A stretch of DNA of 17,924 bases from Gemmataceae bacterium (GTDB lineage: Bacteria; Planctomycetota; Planctomycetia; Gemmatales; Gemmataceae): assembly GCA_020847555.1 (NCBI GenBank), contig JADLBT010000238.1, positions 1 through 17,924 of the forward strand. The letters are read 5' to 3'. The notes under the pieces are model-generated. The model had not been told where the DNA came from, searched no databases, and was given only the letters and a program-made list of their open reading frames with translations. This document shows, piece by piece, positions 12,841-17,924 of the stretch. How positions within the stretch are numbered: position 1 is the stretch's first letter; the number at the start of each line of letters is the position of its first letter. A program made the position numbers and the translations under genes.

Positions 12841-15105
12841 ATGCCAAGCGGGTTGAGGTGGGGGTGGCCGCGAAAGTGGATCGTGGTGCTGCTGGTTGGC
12901 GCGGCGGCACTGGCGACGGCCTGGTTCTTCGTCGATCGCTGGTATCCGCGTGCAGATGACGGGCCGGCCACCTACGTGGGCAGCCAGACGTGTGCCAGTT
13001 GTCACACGCAGCAGCACGAGCAATGGACCGGCTCGCACCACCAGCTGGCCATGACCGAGGCCACGCCCGCCACTGTGCGCGGTAACTTCCGGGACCAGCA
13101 GTTCACGCACCAGGGCATCACCTCGCGGCTGTTCCGCGACGGCGACCGCTTCTGCATCCACACCGAGGGGCCGACCGGGAAACTGGAGACATTTCCGATC
13201 AAGTACACCTTCGGCGTCAAGCCGCTGCAGCAGTACCTCGTCGAGTTTCCGCGCGGCCGCGTCCAGGCTCTGTCGATCGCCTGGGACACCGCCCAGAAGC
13301 GCTGGTTCCACCTCTACCCCGACGAGAAGATTCCGCACGATGACTGGCTGCACTGGACCCGGCCCGGCCAGAACTGGAACTACATGTGCTCGGAGTGCCA
13401 TTCGACCGGCGTTCGCAAGAACTACGACCTGGCGAGCGACACCTACCGCACCACCTTCACCGAGATCAGCGTCGGCTGCGAGGCCTGCCACGGCCCCGGC
13501 AGCGTTCACGTCGCGCTGGCCGGCACGCTGTCGTTCCTTCGCGATCAGCGCTGGGACAGGAGCAAGGGCTACGGCCTGACCCCGGCGACCGGCGACCGGA
13601 TGCGCCTCGACAACTGCGCCCGCTGCCACGCCCGTCGCGGCATCGTCTCGACCGGCTTCCAGCCCGGCGACGACTTCCTGGACCACTATTCTCCGGAATT
13701 GCTCGACAACGACCTGTACTTCGCCGACGGGCAGATCCGCGACGAGGTCTTCGAGTACGGCTCCTTCCTGCAGAGCCACATGTATCGCAAGGGCGTGCGC
13801 TGCACCGACTGCCATGAGCCCCACAGCGGCAAGCTGCGGGCCGAGGGCAACAACCTGTGCGGCCGCTGCCACGTTCCCGCCAAGTACGATCAGCCGACCC
13901 ACCACCATCATCAGCCCGGTTCGCGCGGCGCCCAGTGCGTGGAGTGTCACATGCCGACGCGGACGTACATGGTCGTCCATCCGCGCCGGGACCACAGCAT
14001 CCGCGTGCCGCGCCCGGACCTGAGCACCGTCCTGGGAGCCCCCAACGCCTGCAACGCCTGCCACAAGGACAAAAAGCCGGAGTGGTCCCGGGACCACATC
14101 GCGGCCTGGTTTGGGCCGGTGCGGGCCGGCGAGCCGCACTACGGGCACGCCCTGGCCGCGGGGCGGGCCGGCAAGCCCGAGGGCGAGAAGCCGCTGCGCG
14201 ATTTACTGCGGCGCTCCGACGTCGGACCCCTCGTCCGGGCCAGCGCCGCGTCGTTGCTGGGTCGGTATCCCGGCGCCGCCAGCCGCGACGCCCTGCGCCA
14301 GGCGCTGGCCGATCCGGAAGCTCTGGTGCGTTACGGTGCCGTTCGCCGGTGCGAGAACCTGTCCGGCGAGGAACTGTGCCGGTTCGTGGCGCCGCTGCTG
14401 AAAGATCGGGTGCGGCTGGTGCGGACCGAGGCGGTTCGCGTGCTGTCGGCGGTGCCGCCGCGGCTGCTTTCCCAGACCCAGCAGAAGGCGTTCGCCCGCG
14501 CCCTGGAGGAGTACGAGCAGGCCCAGCTGGCGACCGCCGACCAGGCCTCGGCCCACCACAACCTGGGGGTCGTCCGCGGCAACCGCGGCGACCTGGGCCG
14601 GGCGGAGGCCGCCTACCGGACGGCGCTGCGGCTGGACCCACGCTTCGCGCCGGCCCGGTTCAACCTGGCGATGCTCTACCACGAGCGGAACGACCCTGTC
14701 GCCGCCGAGCGGGCTCTACGGCAGGTCATCGTGCATGCACCGGCGATGGCAGACGCCCACTACTCGCTGGGGCTGTTGCTGGCCGAGGATCCCACGCAGC
14801 TAGGCGAGGCCGCCCGGGCTCTGGGCGAGGCGGCCCGGCTGGCGCCGAATCGAGCCCGCATCCAGTACAACCACGGCCTGGCCCTGCAACGTCTCGACCG
14901 GCCGGCCGACGCCGAGAAGGCCCTCCTCGCCGCCCACCGCCTGGAGCCCGCCGCGACCGATTACCTGTACGCCCTGGCCGTGCTCTGCACGCAGCAAAAG
15001 CGTTGGCCTGGCGCCCAGCACTGGGTGGCCGAGCTGATTCGCCTGGAGCCCGACAACCCGGAGTGGCGTGGCCTGCAGCAGCACATCGCCCAGTTGGCGA
15101 AGTGA
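12841..15105 (+). CDS. Membrane-anchored octaheme cytochrome c with HEAT and TPR repeats
   Basis: The 754-residue product has one N-terminal membrane segment (about 12-30, WIVVLLVGAAALATAWFFV) and then eight CxxCH haem-binding motifs, starting at Cys 51, 183, 213, 259, 321, 340, 366 and 404. After about residue 440 come HEAT-like helical pairs (to about 540) and then at least three or four TPRs (about 568-750). A periplasmic electron-transfer and protein-docking role follows. ATG 12841 follows GGGAG by 8 bases; GTG 12838 directly before it is an alternative. The same frame is open upstream only over the DUF6807 gene. The gap to DUF6807 is 29 bp, so one operon is likely. Confidence 0.88.
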   Translation: MPSGLRWGWPRKWIVVLLVGAAALATAWFFVDRWYPRADDGPATYVGSQTCASCHTQQHEQWTGSHHQLAMTEATPATVRGNFRDQQFTHQGITSRLFRDGDRFCIHTEGPTGKLETFPIKYTFGVKPLQQYLVEFPRGRVQALSIAWDTAQKRWFHLYPDEKIPHDDWLHWTRPGQNWNYMCSECHSTGVRKNYDLASDTYRTTFTEISVGCEACHGPGSVHVALAGTLSFLRDQRWDRSKGYGLTPATGDRMRLDNCARCHARRGIVSTGFQPGDDFLDHYSPELLDNDLYFADGQIRDEVFEYGSFLQSHMYRKGVRCTDCHEPHSGKLRAEGNNLCGRCHVPAKYDQPTHHHHQPGSRGAQCVECHMPTRTYMVVHPRRDHSIRVPRPDLSTVLGAPNACNACHKDKKPEWSRDHIAAWFGPVRAGEPHYGHALAAGRAGKPEGEKPLRDLLRRSDVGPLVRASAASLLGRYPGAASRDALRQALADPEALVRYGAVRRCENLSGEELCRFVAPLLKDRVRLVRTEAVRVLSAVPPRLLSQTQQKAFARALEEYEQAQLATADQASAHHNLGVVRGNRGDLGRAEAAYRTALRLDPRFAPARFNLAMLYHERNDPVAAERALRQVIVHAPAMADAHYSLGLLLAEDPTQLGEAARALGEAARLAPNRARIQYNHGLALQRLDRPADAEKALLAAHRLEPAATDYLYALAVLCTQQKRWPGAQHWVAELIRLEPDNPEWRGLQQHIAQLAK

Positions 15106-15170
15106 GCGCGGACCACGCCCGCCCGGGGCGGCGCAGGTCGGCCGCCGAAGACCCGAAGGGAGGTATCGCC

Positions 15171-17924
15171 GTGTCTCAGACCGACGCACTCCGCGCGCTG
15201 CTCGTCTGCGCCGCCGCCCTGGGACTGCCCGGCCGGGCTCCTGCCGAGAGCCGCACCGTGCCGCAGTGGGTCTGGCACGACGAGGGCGACCCGGCCGTGT
15301 CCGCCCCCGCCGGAGAGCGCTTCTTTCGCAAGGCCGTCGTCTTTGACCGTTTGCGGGTCGTCAAAATCGACATCACCGCCGACGACGAGTTTGTCCTCTA
15401 CCTCAACGGCAAGGAGGTCGGCCGGGGGGACGACTGGCACCGCGTCCGCTCCTTCGAGGTGACTGCTCAGGCCCGTTCCGGGACGAACGTCCTGGCGGTG
15501 AAGGTCCGCAACCGCCAGGGCCCCGCCGGCCTGCTGGTCCGCGGCTACGTTGGCTGGGCCAACGGCACGCAGTGGACATTTCACTCCGACGGAGCCTGGC
15601 GCAGCAGCACCGTGGGGGCGCCCGGTTGGGAGCGGCCCGACTTCGACGATGCGAAGTGGCCGCTGGTCAAGGTGCTCGGCCCATCGGGCAAGGCCGGGCC
15701 GTGGCGCGGCCTGACCTGGGAGTCGGGCTACTCGGAGCGGTTCGTCGTCCCGGATGGCTTCCGTGTCGAGGTGGTAGCTGCCCCGGCGCTGACCGGCAGC
15801 TTGCAGGCCATGACCTTCGACAGCCGCGGTCGGCCGACCGTCGCCCGCGAGGGCGGCCCGGTCAGCATCCTCGAAGACACCGATGGCGACGGCCACTACG
15901 ACCGCGCCCGACCGTTCGGCCCGGAGGTCAAGGACTGTCAGGGTCTCTGCTGGGTGGGGCGGTCGCTGTACACCGCCGGCCGCGGCCCCAAAGGCGACGG
16001 ACTGTACCGCCTCAGCGACGACGACGGCGACGACCGGGCCGACCGCGTCGAGTTGCTCACGCGCTACCGCGGCGGCATGGGAGGCCACGGGCCGCACGGC
16101 ATCACCCTCGGGCCGGACGGCAAGCTCTATCACATGGTCGGCAATCACGCCTTCATCACCGAGGCGGAAGGCGCCCATTCCCCGGTGCGGCAGCGCTGGC
16201 AGTACGAGGGCAACCTGCTGCCGCGTTACGAGGATCCGCGCGGCCACGCCGCCGGCATCCGCGTGCCGGGGGGCACCGTCTGGCGACTCGACCCCGCCGG
16301 CCGGCGCTGGGACGTGATCAGCGCCGGCCTGCGCAACCCCTATGATCTGGCCTTCAACGCCGCCGGCGATCTGCTGACCTTCGAGGCCGACATGGAGTGG
16401 AACGTCGGCCTGCCGTGGTATCGCCCCGTCCGCGTGCTGCACTGCAGTCCCGGCGGCGAGTTCGGCTGGCGCAGCGGCACCGCCACCTGGCCGGCCTACT
16501 ACCCCGACAGCCTGCCAGCCCTGCGCGACACCGGCCGCGGCTCGCCGACCGGCGTCGCCGTCTACCGGCACCACCACTACCCGGCGAAGTATCGCGACAC
16601 CCTCTGGCTGGGCGACTGGACCAACGGCCTGATCCTCGTCGAACACCTCCGCCCCAGCGGGGCGAGCTACACCTCGACCTCGGAGGTATTCGTTCGCGGC
16701 GAGCCGATGAATGTCACCGACCTGGAGGTCGGCCCGGACGGCAACGTCTACTTCTGCACCGGCGGCTGGGGCACCGAGGGTGGCGTCTACCGCATCACCT
16801 GGACGGGGGCCGCGCCGGCCAGGGACGCCCGCCCCCGTTCGCCGGTCGAGGAGGCGCTGCGTCAGCCGCAGCCGCTGTCCGCCTGGGGCCGGGCGCGGGT
16901 CGAGCAGCTGCGCCAGCAGGCGGGAGCGGCGTGGGCCGGCGAGGTGGCCGCTGTCGCCGCCGACCCGAAGCGAAGCGCTGCCGATCGTGTCCGCGCCGTC
17001 GATCTGCTGCAGATCCACGGACCGCCGCCGGCCGAGACTCTGGCCCTGAAGCTGGCGGCCGACGTGCAGCCAGCTGTCCGCGTCCGTGCGGCACCGCTTC
17101 TGGGAGAATTCCGCTCGCCGAAGGTCGCCGCGGCCCTGGTGACCCTGCTGGGCGATCCCGATCTCGCCGTGCGCCGCCGGGCCTGCGAGGCACTGCTGCA
17201 ACTCGGTGCGCCGTGCGCGGCCCGCGACGTGCTGCCGCTGCTGGCGCACCGCGATCGCCACCTGCGCTTTGCCGCGCGGCTGCTCTTGCAGCGCCTCGAC
17301 CCCGCCACCTGGGAAACGGCGGTCCTGAACGCATCGCAGCCGCGCCTGGTCAGCGAAGGACTGCTGGCCCTGGCGACGGTCGCACCGGGCAAGGATCTCG
17401 ACCGACGGCTGGGCAGGTGCGCAGCGCTGCTCGAAAAGGCGAAGGCGGACGACGATACCTTCCTCGACGCGCTGCGCGTGGCTCAGGTACTCCTGCTGGA
17501 CGCCCGGGAGGTTCCGCCCGCGGCGGCGCAGTTGCGGAAAGTGCTGGCGACCCGGTTTCCGACCGGCGTCGCCTTCGCGGATCGGGAGATGGCCCGACTG
17601 CTGGCCCACCTGCAGGCTGGGGAGGCGACGCCGAAGCTGGTCGCCGAACTGCTCCGCCCGGGAGCCGGCCGTGAGGAGCAAATCCACCTGGCCCTCTGCC
17701 TGCGCTTCCTCAATGCCGGCTGGACGCCGGCGCTGCGGCGGCAGTATGTTGAATGGTTCGAGGGCAAGCACCACTGGGAGGGCGGCTTCAGCTTCGCCAT
17801 GTACCTGCAGAACATGCTCGACGACGTCGCGGCCCGGATCCCCGCCGCCGAGCGGAAGCAACTGCTCCGCGATCAGGCGACTCGCCGGCCGTTCGTGGCT
17901 GCGGCCCTGGTCCGCTCGCTGTCG
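15171..17924 (+). CDS. Large exported PVC-type dehydrogenase: sandwich, propeller and HEAT repeats (3' end outside window)
   Basis: An uninterrupted frame runs from GTG 15171 to the last base (918 codons), so the C-terminus is missing. GGGAGG at -10 supports the GTG. Residues 1-27 form a signal peptide (ALRALLVCAAALGLPGRAPA). About 30-180 is a galactose-binding-like sandwich (DDEFVLYLNGKEVGRGDDW). About 190-545 is a six-bladed-type propeller of the planctomycete membrane-bound dehydrogenase family, with Asp-rich turns (DTDGDGHYD, DDDGDDRAD) and GPHGITLGPDGKLY. About 550-918 is helical, HEAT-like. Relatives usually end in a haem-binding CxxCH domain, which would lie beyond the edge. It sits 65 bp after the octaheme gene, a plausible electron acceptor. 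Confidence 0.87.
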   Translation, partial: MSQTDALRALLVCAAALGLPGRAPAESRTVPQWVWHDEGDPAVSAPAGERFFRKAVVFDRLRVVKIDITADDEFVLYLNGKEVGRGDDWHRVRSFEVTAQARSGTNVLAVKVRNRQGPAGLLVRGYVGWANGTQWTFHSDGAWRSSTVGAPGWERPDFDDAKWPLVKVLGPSGKAGPWRGLTWESGYSERFVVPDGFRVEVVAAPALTGSLQAMTFDSRGRPTVAREGGPVSILEDTDGDGHYDRARPFGPEVKDCQGLCWVGRSLYTAGRGPKGDGLYRLSDDDGDDRADRVELLTRYRGGMGGHGPHGITLGPDGKLYHMVGNHAFITEAEGAHSPVRQRWQYEGNLLPRYEDPRGHAAGIRVPGGTVWRLDPAGRRWDVISAGLRNPYDLAFNAAGDLLTFEADMEWNVGLPWYRPVRVLHCSPGGEFGWRSGTATWPAYYPDSLPALRDTGRGSPTGVAVYRHHHYPAKYRDTLWLGDWTNGLILVEHLRPSGASYTSTSEVFVRGEPMNVTDLEVGPDGNVYFCTGGWGTEGGVYRITWTGAAPARDARPRSPVEEALRQPQPLSAWGRARVEQLRQQAGAAWAGEVAAVAADPKRSAADRVRAVDLLQIHGPPPAETLALKLAADVQPAVRVRAAPLLGEFRSPKVAAALVTLLGDPDLAVRRRACEALLQLGAPCAARDVLPLLAHRDRHLRFAARLLLQRLDPATWETAVLNASQPRLVSEGLLALATVAPGKDLDRRLGRCAALLEKAKADDDTFLDALRVAQVLLLDAREVPPAAAQLRKVLATRFPTGVAFADREMARLLAHLQAGEATPKLVAELLRPGAGREEQIHLALCLRFLNAGWTPALRRQYVEWFEGKHHWEGGFSFAMYLQNMLDDVAARIPAAERKQLLRDQATRRPFVAAALVRSLS

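Noticed and set aside
14961..17861. A 966-residue open frame on the minus strand over the octaheme and dehydrogenase genes
   Set aside because: The plus strand encodes CxxCH, TPR and propeller motifs in this region; the minus product shows no recognisable domain and is a G+C artefact.

Overview
The window looks like chromosomal DNA of a planctomycete, most likely a Gemmata-type member (Gemmataceae). The reasons are the high G+C with low-G+C intergenic pockets, a PVC-type dehydrogenase with an N-terminal sandwich, propeller and HEAT repeats, a DUF6807 ('PmoA-like') Tat protein, a multiheme cytochrome fused to TPRs, and several families of small palindromic repeats between genes. The placement rests on remembered family distributions, not on a search.

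Region 1 (1-2050, plus strand) holds the 3' end of an unrecognised gene, a JAB/JAMM metalloprotease-like gene and a ThiF/E1-like adenylyltransferase. An E1-like enzyme beside a JAMM protease is the signature of prokaryotic ubiquitin-like systems, PRTRC (ParB-related, ThiF-related cassette) being the closest match. A double palindrome lies between the JAB and ThiF genes, and a perfect 19-bp hairpin ends the region.

Region 2 (2084-5962) is a patchwork of mostly single genes: a small secreted His/Arg-rich protein (-), an exported Dabb-domain protein (-), csrA (+), an FHA-domain protein (-), a short-chain dehydrogenase (-) and tRNA-His(GTG) (-). Intergenic stretches hold hairpin terminators and lower-G+C sequence without convincing genes.

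Region 3 (6305-8797, minus strand) is a two-gene operon: a B12-binding radical SAM protein and an MBL-fold hydrolase that overlap by ATGA. A sigma70-like promoter lies upstream and a hairpin-plus-T-tract terminator downstream.

Region 4 (8885-17924, plus strand) starts divergently. Three closely spaced genes encode a corrinoid protein, a UroD/MtaA-like methyltransferase and a protein resembling the MetH reactivation domain, together a plausible corrinoid methyl-transfer module. After a spacer with two tandem hairpins come a Tat-exported DUF6807 protein, a membrane-anchored octaheme cytochrome with HEAT and TPR repeats, and a large exported propeller/HEAT protein that runs off the right edge and is open through the last base. 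A working hypothesis is that the exported proteins process or oxidise a (methylated) carbohydrate-type substrate and the cytoplasmic corrinoid module handles methyl groups. The link is only co-orientation and proximity. No CRISPR array, insertion sequence, rRNA or phage gene was seen.
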